DNA from: DASPJL01 sp035628645
GTDB lineage: Bacteria; Bacteroidota; Bacteroidia; Cytophagales; Cyclobacteriaceae
Assembly: GCA_035628645.1 (NCBI GenBank)
Contig: DASPJL010000024.1
Span: 1-31,095 of the forward strand
Direction of reading: 5' to 3'
DNA: 31,095 nucleotides
Under the pieces are notes generated by a model, which saw only the letters and a program-made list of their open reading frames with translations, made no database searches and was not told the origin of the DNA. The position numbers and the translations under genes are program-made. Of the stretch, positions 25,474-31,095 are shown piece by piece; position 1 is the first letter of the stretch, and each line of letters opens with the position of its first letter.

Positions 25474-26034
25474 ATGGAGACCATACTAGATCACCAATTA
25501 GAAGAAATATCGACCGAACACAAAAAAGTGGTCTATGGCTCTTTTTGGCTACGATTTCTTGCGTCTTTTCTTGATGGTTTAGTGATTACGCCCTTCACGC
25601 TGATTCTAATATTCTCTAAACTTACCGGGGCACCTGCCCTTTTATTGTCCTTATTTATCAATACCCTTGGACTGTGCTATAAACCTTATATGGAAACATT
25701 TTACGGCGCTACTCTGGGAAAAATGGCTTTTAAATTAAGGGTAGTAAATTCAAATTTTAAGAAAGCAAGTCTTAAAGAAATTCTGCTGAGAAATAGTCTA
25801 AGCCTGGTCCCATATGTTATTCTCTCTTTCGTTTACTTTTTTAATGAATTCGATTATGGAAGATTTAAAATTAAAGATTACAGGTATTCAAGCGAATATG
25901 GATCTTCTCAATGGTTGGTTTATTGTATGTATGCTATTACAATAGTAGATGGAATCTGTTTAATTTCGGATAATAAATATTATTTTAGAGCATTGCATGA
26001 CCGGATTGCGAAAACTTATGTTATTAAAGAATAA
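25474..26034 (+). CDS. RDD family membrane protein (second copy)
   Basis: 186-residue RDD protein related to the one at 1043-1480. Shared marks are the METILD start, the first-helix WLRFLASFLDGLVI with Arg and Asp, the loop YGATLGKMAFKLRVVNS, and the C-terminal RALHDRIAKTYVI. It is longer because of an insertion around FVYFFNEFDYGRFKIKDYRYS before the last helix (YCMYAITIVDGICLI). Function unknown. The downstream YdeI-type gene starts 24 bases later on the same strand. Confidence 0.88.
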   Translation: METILDHQLEEISTEHKKVVYGSFWLRFLASFLDGLVITPFTLILIFSKLTGAPALLLSLFINTLGLCYKPYMETFYGATLGKMAFKLRVVNSNFKKASLKEILLRNSLSLVPYVILSFVYFFNEFDYGRFKIKDYRYSSEYGSSQWLVYCMYAITIVDGICLISDNKYYFRALHDRIAKTYVIKE

Positions 26035-26058
26035 GAAGAAATAACATTGACAAGAATT

Positions 26059-26457
26059 ATGGCAACCAAAGACAAAAGAATTGATGCATACATTGCCAAA
26101 TCAGCAACATTTGCACAAGCAATCTTAAATCATTTGAGAGCACTGATCCATCAGGCATGTCCTGAGGTGGAAGAAACCATAAAATGGGGAATGCCTCATT
26201 TTGATTATCATGGTGCTGCAATGTGTCACTTCGCAGCTTTTAAACAACATTGTGCTTTTGGATTTTGGAAAGCTTCCATAATGTCGGACCCTCACAATCT
26301 TTTTGAGAAAGAAAGCAAAACGGCTATGGGTAGTCTGGGTCAAATAAAAGCCCTTGCTGATCTGCCTTCCGACGAAATTTTAATCAAGTATATTAAAGAA
26401 GCTGCACGCCTTAATAAAGAAGAGGTAAAGCTTCCTTCCAAAAAAGCTTCTGAATAA
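26059..26457 (+). CDS. DUF1801 part of a YdeI-type protein, cut by an in-frame stop
   Basis: 132-residue product carrying the DUF1801 domain: IDAYIAKSATFAQAILNHLR, VEETIKWGMPHFDYHGAAMCHF and KQHCAFGFWKASIM are classic YdeI segments. Full-length relatives continue after a Lys-rich linker into a C-terminal OmdA domain; here the linker KLPSKKASE is ended by TAA at 26455-26457. The missing domain lies immediately downstream in the same frame (26458-26670). The ATG at 26059 gives the family start MATKDKRIDAYI; a TTG at 26047 is less likely. Either a recent nonsense mutation or a functional split; the N-terminal domain itself looks intact. Confidence 0.82.
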   Translation: MATKDKRIDAYIAKSATFAQAILNHLRALIHQACPEVEETIKWGMPHFDYHGAAMCHFAAFKQHCAFGFWKASIMSDPHNLFEKESKTAMGSLGQIKALADLPSDEILIKYIKEAARLNKEEVKLPSKKASE

Positions 26458-26463
26458 AAGGAA

Positions 26464-26670
26464 TTGATTGTTCCCGATTATTTCTTTGAAGCAGTAGGAA
26501 AAAATACGGATGCTTTAAGAACTTTTGAAAGCTTTAGCTATACTAACAAAAAGGAATATGTAGAATGGGTAACCGGGGCAAAAACCGATGAAACCCGGCA
26601 GCAAAGGCTTTCAACTGCTGTAGAATGGATGGCAGAAGGAAAAGTAAAAAATTGGAAGTATATGAAATAA
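26464..26670 (+). pseudogene. OmdA-domain C-terminal part of the split YdeI-type gene
   Basis: The same reading frame as the DUF1801 gene continues after its TAA with KELIVPDYFFEAVGKN, then FESFSYTNKKEYVEWVTGAK and RLSTAVEWMAEGKVKNWKYM. These are the hallmarks of the YdeI/OmpD-associated C-terminal domain, and no residues appear missing. Independent translation would need the TTG at 26464 and has no obvious ribosome-binding sequence. I treat it as the detached end of one ancestral gene spanning 26059-26670; read-through or re-initiation is possible. Confidence 0.75.
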
Positions 26671-26721
26671 TGAATGAGCGAAAAATGAATATCAACAATC
26701 AAAGCTTCGCCAGTAACAGTA

Positions 26722-26735
26722 AGGGCTAAAGCCCT
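26722..26735. repeat. REP-like palindrome, member 1
   Basis: AGGGCTAAAGCCCT forms 6-base arms around an AA centre. It is the first of several GC-rich palindromes in the otherwise gene-free 26671-27083 gap. The word resembles short palindromes spread in Bacteroidota genomes, often associated with REP-associated (IS200-like) transposases; none is seen here. Confidence 0.6.
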
Positions 26736-26757
26736 GATTGGTTTTTGTGCTTTCTTT

Positions 26758-26781
26758 ATCTCCACCCTTCAGGGTGGAGAT
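26758..26781. repeat. REP-like palindrome, member 2
   Basis: ATCTCCACCCT and AGGGTGGAGAT are perfect 11-base arms separated by TC. The strong stem without a T-tract favours a REP-type element over an intrinsic terminator, although it would also hinder read-through from the split YdeI gene. Confidence 0.75.
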
Positions 26782-26820
26782 ATTAAAGATGATTTCTTGA
26801 ATTATTCATGATTATAATGC

Positions 26821-26850
26821 ATTCTGAATAGCTATCCTGTGGGATGAGGG
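26821..26850. repeat. REP-like unit, diverged direct copy A
   Basis: Starts ATTCTGAAT and continues through a small stem ATCC-TGTG-GGAT into GAGGG. The same order of blocks is found 102 bases downstream in copy B, where the stem is stronger. Copy A looks like an older, decayed version of the unit. Confidence 0.55.
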
Positions 26851-26922
26851 AAAAATTATCGCTTAGTCTCGGTTGGGTTTTCTTTTTCCTTTGGCTTCCT
26901 ATCTTGATCTTATGCTCGAAAT

Positions 26923-26955
26923 ATTCTGAATTGGCTCGTCCTTTAGGACGAGGGG
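26923..26955. repeat. REP-like unit, direct copy B
   Basis: Begins ATTCTGAAT as in copy A, followed by the palindrome CTCGTCCT-TT-AGGACGAG (26935-26952) with perfect 8-base arms and then GG. The repeated 5' tag plus palindrome in the same orientation argues that it is a unit that was copied, not a chance hairpin. Confidence 0.65.
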
Positions 26956-27023
26956 CAGGATTAATATACATAAAATCAGAGCTTCATTCCTTTATAACTC
27001 TGCCGGAGGTTGATTAGATTAAA

Positions 27024-27064
27024 AAAAGAGGAGCCAGGAAATTGTTAATCCTGGCTCCTCTTTT
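27024..27064. terminator. Strong bidirectional intrinsic terminator
   Basis: A 16-base perfect stem (AAAAGAGGAGCCAGGA / TCCTGGCTCCTCTTTT) closes a 9-base loop. Read on the minus strand it follows the collagen-like lipoprotein stop by about 20 bases and ends in an unbroken T-run (complement of 27021-27027), the canonical arrangement. On the plus strand the T-run is shorter. Confidence 0.9.
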
Positions 27065-27083
27065 ATATATGGTTTAAGATGAT

Positions 27084-27608
27084 TTATTTGCTCAATTTCT
27101 TTGGCTCTTTTAAATTAAATGCTGCTTTCACCTCCTCAAAGTTTGAATAATCAATCGGCATTTTTCTGAAGTTAGGAGACTCTGCTGCCGGAACTACCAC
27201 AATCCGTGCGATTTCGTTATCAAAATGATCTAAATTAGGATCAAGTGGAAAAGAAGCCTCCGCAAAAATATTTACATCATCTACTGTAAAATCATAATTA
27301 AGATTTAAAGTACCAGCATCGCTAAAGAAACTTACAGGCATTAGCCTCCAAAGATCCTTTCCGTCTACCTCGCCATTAAGTAAATAGACCAATACTACAT
27401 CTTCCCACAAAATTTCATCCCCCGGAGGAAAAGTATAAACCTGGCTCCAATTATTTCCGGAGTTCAGATCAAATTCAACCTCATACATCAGCCCAACAGT
27501 AACAATACCTGGGTTACCTTGTGGGCCAGGAGGGCCTGGTTCTCCTTCACAGGCTAAAAAAAATGGGACGGCTAGCATCCAAAGTAAAGCGGGTTTAAAT
27601 CTTTTCAT
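27084..27608 (-). CDS. Lipoprotein with a short collagen-like segment
   Basis: 174-residue predicted lipoprotein. The signal peptide (KPALLWMLAVPFFLAC) ends at Cys20. Directly after the Cys comes GEPGPPGPQGNPG, four Gly-X-Y triplets, too short to form a stable triple helix alone. The rest is beta-rich with no known domain (for example WSQVYTFPPGDEILWEDVVLVYLL and EIARIVVVPA). Proteins of this layout are common in Bacteroidota as cell-surface lipoproteins of unknown role. The strong terminator lies just downstream; GH92 lies upstream on the same strand with a 90-base gap. Confidence 0.85.
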   Translation of the reverse strand: MKRFKPALLWMLAVPFFLACEGEPGPPGPQGNPGIVTVGLMYEVEFDLNSGNNWSQVYTFPPGDEILWEDVVLVYLLNGEVDGKDLWRLMPVSFFSDAGTLNLNYDFTVDDVNIFAEASFPLDPNLDHFDNEIARIVVVPAAESPNFRKMPIDYSNFEEVKAAFNLKEPKKLSK

Positions 27609-27697
27609 ATCAGTTGTTTTTGCTATAAAACTTCCTTGTACAAATATTAAGCCGTATTTGAAATGATACTTTAATTAATTGATTTATACATATTTAA

Positions 27698-29914
27698 TTA
27701 TTTCAAAAATTTTGAAGGGTCAAGATTTATACTTGAAGGAGGAGCATCATTTATTGAACTCCCCCACTCTTTGTTGGGCCGATTTCCCATTACCATTTCC
27801 AACGTACCTCCGTTCATTAACTCAGTATGTGTAAACCATGGCTCTTCCAAAGGCTTTCCATTTAAGGTTATGCTTTGAATGTATTTGTTTGCTGCAGAAT
27901 TATTTTTAGCAATAATGGTGAAGGTTTTATTCGAAGGGAGCTTAATGGTTATTTTATCAAATACCGGGCTTCCAATCGTATAAACAGGAATCCCCGGCGT
28001 AACAGGAAAAAAACCCATCATAGAAAAAACAGCAAAAGCAGACATTCCGCCACCGTCTTCATCGCCGGGAATGCCAAAGAGATTATCGGTAAAATAAGTA
28101 TCCAAAAGCATCCTGATCCTTTTTTGAGTTTTCCAGGGTGAGCCCAGGTAATTATAAAGATAAGGTATATGGAAGCTGGGCTCATTTCCCATAGAAAATT
28201 GCCCAACCAATCCCGTCGCATCAGGAAATACATCCCAGAAATGGTATTTGCTTTTCGGCAATTCTTCCCTGAATAACTGATCCAGTTTTGCTTCTGCTTT
28301 TTCCCTTCCGCCCATCAGCTCAAACAGTCCATCCAAGTCATGCCTTGCATTCCAATCATAAGTAAATCCGGTGTTTTCTGTAAAATAATCTCGGCCTCCC
28401 TGCCCACCCGAGAATTCGGGATCAAACGGTTCTATCCATTCTCCTTTGTCATCTTTTGGCCAGGCAAAACCTTTTTCTGCCCTAAAAACATTTTTATAAA
28501 AAGTGGATCTCTCCAAAAACAATTCTTTTTCCTCTTCCTTCCCTAAAACCCCTGCCATCTGAGCAATACACCAGTCATCGTAGCTATTCTCCTGAGTAAC
28601 CGAAACAGCTTGTCGCCGGGCAAATGCGCTAACTTCAGTCACCGTTTCCTTTTCTCCGGGATGAAGCGCAGGCATATATCCGTTTTCAGTATAAAAAGAG
28701 TCAAGGGATGTAGGCGGTCCATTTTTATCCGGAAGCAAGGTCGCTTCCAGGGAATTCTTTTTTAGTCCTTCATAAGTCTTCTTAAGATCAAAATCCTGAA
28801 TTCCCTTAAACCAGGAATCAGCTATCCATGCAGCGCCATGATTACCTGACATTACCGGAAAATCTCCGTAAAGCAAGGCAAAAGAGGGCATCCATCCGCT
28901 TTGCTCATACATTTTGATATGTGAAATAATTTTATCCTCCTGCATTTGTGGATTGAGGATGGTATACAATGGTTCTAAGGCAATATAGGTGTCCCACAAC
29001 CAATTGTCTACATAAAAAGGATCGGATGATTTGTGAACCTTATGATCGTATGCGCTATAATACTTTCCATATTCATTAATATTGATCATTCGTTCATAAC
29101 CTCTGTATAAAGCGGTGTAAAAAACCCTTTTTTGCGCTTCGGTACCTCCTTCAACCGTTATTTGTGACAACACCTTTTCCCAGGTATCCTGTGCATCTTT
29201 TTGTACCTTTTCAAAATTCCAGTCCGGGATTTCCTTTTGTAAATTTTCCTTAGCCTGCTCTACAGAAATAAAAGAAATTCCATACCTGAAATCAACAGAT
29301 AGCGGCTCTTTAGAAAATTCTATTAAAATGTTTCTGTTTTTAGAATGGACCGCTTTAATATCTTTATTTACTTCCGCATAAAAGTAGGCTTTCATGCCCT
29401 TAAAATCTTCCATCCCTGTAAGTATTCTTTTCCCGTCCTGATTTATTTTCCCTTCATTTATTATCCCTAACCGAATAAAATGAGGCGAATTATCTTCAAA
29501 AGAAACCCTGAAATAACCGCTTCTTTCTGCAGGAGAAAACTCAATGACACCGTTAAGGTCTTCCAATCTTGTGGAATAGTAATAGGGAGTGGTTTTCTCC
29601 TGATCATAAGTCATTCTTTTATCCCACAATTCCTGGATTGAACTTCCGTCGACAGGCATAAAGGAAAACAAATGGGGATGGCGATGAGAAGAGATCGTCA
29701 AAGGAAAATAACTAATCTGGTCATCAAGCTGGTCCTTCTTATAAGGAAAGACACGAACCATACTGTTAGGAAGATGAATGGTAGGTCGGGTAGGAACCAA
29801 GAGAATGCCCACGCCGCCGATGGTAGGATCTACATAAGAAACATTGTTTTTCAGCGCCTGTCCAAAAATAGGGTATGAAAGGACAAGGAAAAATAAAAAT
29901 CGCACAAGCTTCAT
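27698..29914 (-). CDS. GH92 family glycosidase (alpha-mannosidase-like)
   Basis: Exported calcium-dependent exo-alpha-mannosidase family enzyme. The ATG at 29914 gives a good signal peptide (KLVRFLFFLVLSYPIFGQA); an in-frame start at 29980 would bury it. The mature protein opens with VDPTIGG, the GH92 signature. The C-terminal catalytic domain shows VDNWLWDTYIALEPLY, Glu513 in TENTGFTYDW (position of the catalytic acid), GNEPSFHIPYLYNYLG, and the acidic GDEDGGGMSAF (Asp618 and Asp620, the probable base pair), then FFPVTPGIPVYTIGSP. Length of 738 is normal. The GDEDGGG and TENTGF variants differ from the common GNDDCGQ/EANPWQ forms, so linkage specificity may differ. No SusC/SusD genes adjoin. 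Confidence 0.93.
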   Translation of the reverse strand: MKLVRFLFFLVLSYPIFGQALKNNVSYVDPTIGGVGILLVPTRPTIHLPNSMVRVFPYKKDQLDDQISYFPLTISSHRHPHLFSFMPVDGSSIQELWDKRMTYDQEKTTPYYYSTRLEDLNGVIEFSPAERSGYFRVSFEDNSPHFIRLGIINEGKINQDGKRILTGMEDFKGMKAYFYAEVNKDIKAVHSKNRNILIEFSKEPLSVDFRYGISFISVEQAKENLQKEIPDWNFEKVQKDAQDTWEKVLSQITVEGGTEAQKRVFYTALYRGYERMININEYGKYYSAYDHKVHKSSDPFYVDNWLWDTYIALEPLYTILNPQMQEDKIISHIKMYEQSGWMPSFALLYGDFPVMSGNHGAAWIADSWFKGIQDFDLKKTYEGLKKNSLEATLLPDKNGPPTSLDSFYTENGYMPALHPGEKETVTEVSAFARRQAVSVTQENSYDDWCIAQMAGVLGKEEEKELFLERSTFYKNVFRAEKGFAWPKDDKGEWIEPFDPEFSGGQGGRDYFTENTGFTYDWNARHDLDGLFELMGGREKAEAKLDQLFREELPKSKYHFWDVFPDATGLVGQFSMGNEPSFHIPYLYNYLGSPWKTQKRIRMLLDTYFTDNLFGIPGDEDGGGMSAFAVFSMMGFFPVTPGIPVYTIGSPVFDKITIKLPSNKTFTIIAKNNSAANKYIQSITLNGKPLEEPWFTHTELMNGGTLEMVMGNRPNKEWGSSINDAPPSSINLDPSKFLK

Positions 29915-29989
29915 CAATTCGAATTTAAAGTTTTGAAATAGCCATGACCATAATTTATTCAAACGAAGATGAATATTCAATGGCGTATT

Positions 29990-30021
29990 CCACGTGGCAA
30001 TAAAAAAATTATATACACGTG
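29990..30021. promoter_or_regulatory. Paired CACGTG palindromes upstream of GH92
   Basis: CCACGTGG (29990-29997) and CACGTG (30016-30021) lie 75-110 bases before the GH92 start, with their CACGTG cores 25 bases apart. In AT-rich DNA such paired palindromes could be operator half-sites. No regulator is known for them here. Confidence 0.3.
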
Positions 30022-30103
30022 AAAATAAGGTAAAACAAAGAATTATAAAACGATTACGAAATAGAAGCCTATGCGATTTTGATAAAAGAAGTTTTATAGC
30101 TTT

Positions 30104-30301
30104 TTATTTTTTCTTCCCGGACCTGCTTTTACCTTTTCCTGGATTTGTTGACTGTGGATGATGCGGATTGTTGGTGTTTTTTGTCCACCCTTTATGTTTT
30201 CCATTATCCTTTTTGTCAACTACGACAACAGCGCAGGAATTTAAAGAGACAATTAAGAATAAAAATAACAGGCCTGATAATAACCCTTGTATTTTGCTCA
30301 T
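30104..30301 (-). CDS. Small basic lipoprotein of unknown function
   Basis: 65-residue predicted lipoprotein: a hydrophobic signal (LLSGLLFLFLIVSLNSC) ends in a lipobox with Cys23. The mature part is AVVVVDKKDNGKHKGW followed by a His/Pro/Asn-rich segment and a basic Gly/Ser/Lys tail. Short lipoproteins with a DNGKHKGW-like word are, from memory, frequent in Bacteroidota; the function is not known. It stands alone between GH92 and the divergent GH20 gene. Confidence 0.7.
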   Translation of the reverse strand: MSKIQGLLSGLLFLFLIVSLNSCAVVVVDKKDNGKHKGWTKNTNNPHHPQSTNPGKGKSRSGKKK

Positions 30302-30431
30302 AGCGATATTTTTACATTAAGCTGTAAAAGTGGTATTAAAAAGGAAGATTAATAGTGAAAAGGATATCTCCAGGTGATATCTGTAATATTTTACGATAAT
30401 TTCCTCTTAGCTTAAAAAAACAAATACACTT

Positions 30432-30447
30432 TGTGTGTACGCACACA
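30432..30447. promoter_or_regulatory. Candidate operator palindrome upstream of the GH20 promoter
   Basis: TGTGTG-TACG-CACACA has perfect 6-base arms. It sits 17 bases upstream of the proposed -33 element of the GH20 gene, a position suited to an activator or repressor. The identity of the regulator is unknown. Confidence 0.4.
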
Positions 30448-30464
30448 TTTTTTCTCTAAATTTA

Positions 30465-30495
30465 TTGTTTTTAAGAGTGAGAATAAATATGTTTG
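30465..30495 (+). promoter_or_regulatory. Bacteroidota-type promoter for the GH20 gene
   Basis: TTG at 30465-30467 and TATGTTTG at 30488-30495 are separated by 20 bases, matching the TTG / TAnnTTTG arrangement of Bacteroidota vegetative promoters. It lies about 190 bases before the preferred start codon, implying a long leader. Confidence 0.5.
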
Positions 30496-30688
30496 AGCAT
30501 TTACTGGGTATTTCTAAGAAAAACAGTCCTTGAGAATATTAATATTTAAAAGAATACTTCAGACAGAAATCAATAAAAAAATTAACCTTTAAATCTTCCT
30601 TATGAAACCATCATGTAATGAGGCATCACAAAAAGAAAAAATAGCAGATGGTTCCATGAGTACAATTAAAACTAAACCCATTTCACGA

Positions 30689-31095
30689 ATGAAAAAAAGA
30701 TTTTGGCTATTACTAGTAGCTCTAATATGGCAAATTAACCTACAATCTTTTGCCCAATCCGTCACCGTAGACTCTCTGGGACTTGTTCCTTTACCTTTAA
30801 ATGTAAATATCTCTTCAGGTGAATATACGCTTCCCAATACAATCACCATATCTGCTAGTTCTTCCGATGAAACCAATGTGGCAGGATTTCTAAAGGAATA
30901 CCTGGAGTACTTGGGAAAAAATGTAAATGTAACCTCTGATAATAATGCAACAATTAAATTAATAGCTACGGATAAATCAGTGGCTAATGTAGAAGGCTAC
31001 GAATTGGAGGTAAATAATGATGGAATTACCATCAATGCCTCTTCAGGGGCAGGATTGTTTTATGGTGTGCAGACATTGATACAGCTTTTACCCGT
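30689..31095 (+). CDS. Probable GH20 beta-N-acetylhexosaminidase, 3' end outside the window
   Basis: The frame is open to the right edge. The ATG at 30689 starts MKKRFWLLLVALIWQINLQSFAQS, a clear signal peptide, followed by DSLGLVPLPLNVNISSGEYTL, the usual opening of the GH20 N-terminal domain. The segment GYELEVNNDGITINASSG followed by AGLFYGVQTLIQLLP is the conserved end of that domain, just before the catalytic barrel, which lies outside the window. Earlier in-frame ATGs at 30602 and 30656 would add a polar N-terminal extension and are less likely. Together with GH92 it suggests hydrolysis of glycans carrying mannose and N-acetylhexosamine. The catalytic Asp-Glu pair cannot be checked. Confidence 0.82.
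   Translation, partial: MKKRFWLLLVALIWQINLQSFAQSVTVDSLGLVPLPLNVNISSGEYTLPNTITISASSSDETNVAGFLKEYLEYLGKNVNVTSDNNATIKLIATDKSVANVEGYELEVNNDGITINASSGAGLFYGVQTLIQLLP

Larger units (their letters stand above)
30302..30688. other. Gene-free regulatory gap before the GH20 gene
   Basis: 387 AT-rich bases between the small lipoprotein and the preferred GH20 start. It contains a near-palindrome with GATATC at both ends (30363-30381), the TGTGTG/CACACA palindrome (30432-30447) and a Bacteroidota-type promoter (30465-30495). In-frame ATGs at 30602 and 30656 could extend the GH20 protein, but would place about 30 polar residues before its signal peptide. Confidence 0.6.

Noticed and set aside
26783..26971. 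62-codon minus-strand frame through the REP-like cluster
   Set aside because: It crosses two palindromic repeat units, so its codons are explained by the repeats; no recognisable domain.
28407..28422. CCCGA...TCGGG inverted word resembling an arm of the cloverleaf element
   Set aside because: It lies within the GH92 coding region, and none of the other element blocks are nearby.
30589..30876. 95-codon minus-strand frame at the right edge
   Set aside because: It is antisense to the signal peptide and N-terminal domain of the GH20 gene, which has far better support.

Overview
The window looks like an AT-rich chromosomal segment from a Bacteroidota bacterium, most likely of the Cytophagales lineage. 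The evidence is the set of gliding-motility lipoprotein and membrane genes gldB, gldD and gldE, the block mutY/ssb/gldE/gldD divergent from an HU gene, a DUF4293 protein, several TAnnTTTG promoter boxes typical of this phylum, and start sites without clear Shine-Dalgarno sequences. No rRNA, tRNA, CRISPR array, phage or intact transposase was seen. The taxonomic call below phylum level is inference.

Layout. 1-4.4 kb: accessory single-gene units (transglutaminase-like protein cut by the left edge, RDD membrane protein, methyltransferase, MmcQ/YjbR protein, class V aminotransferase, DUF1801 protein). 4.4-10.2 kb, minus strand: recG, then gldD, gldE, ssb and mutY. 10.2-14.3 kb, plus strand: HU-family protein, TPR membrane protein, a 29-residue very basic ribosomal-protein-like peptide (AURKAIP1/COX24 type), RNase G and gldB. 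14.3-17.0 kb, minus strand: a tightly packed operon read as ECF sigma factor, small anti-sigma-like protein, endonuclease III and glycosyltransferase. 17.2-20.6 kb, plus strand: uvrA and a DUF4293 membrane protein. 20.7-26.7 kb: secreted NodB-type deacetylase, a large lipoprotein joining cytochrome c, PA14 and beta-propeller domains, nitroreductase, a second RDD protein, and a YdeI-type gene split by an in-frame stop. 26.7-27.1 kb: a cluster of REP-like palindromes and a strong terminator. 27.1-31.1 kb: collagen-like lipoprotein, GH92 glycosidase, small lipoprotein, and the 5' end of a probable GH20 beta-hexosaminidase running off the right edge.

How the genes fit together. Four genes serve DNA repair (recG, mutY, nth, uvrA), with ssb and HU as general DNA-binding partners. 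The gld genes are interleaved with this information-processing core, and gldB overlaps the end of the RNase G gene. The GH92 and GH20 enzymes point to breakdown of mannose- and N-acetylhexosamine-containing glycans, without a SusC/SusD pair in view.

The least ordinary features are non-coding: a 123-bp cloverleaf-like palindrome between two convergent genes (24682-24804), a decayed relative in another convergent gap (20584-20660), and a second, unrelated REP family (26722-26955). I did not find a convincing new defence or biosynthetic system in this window.
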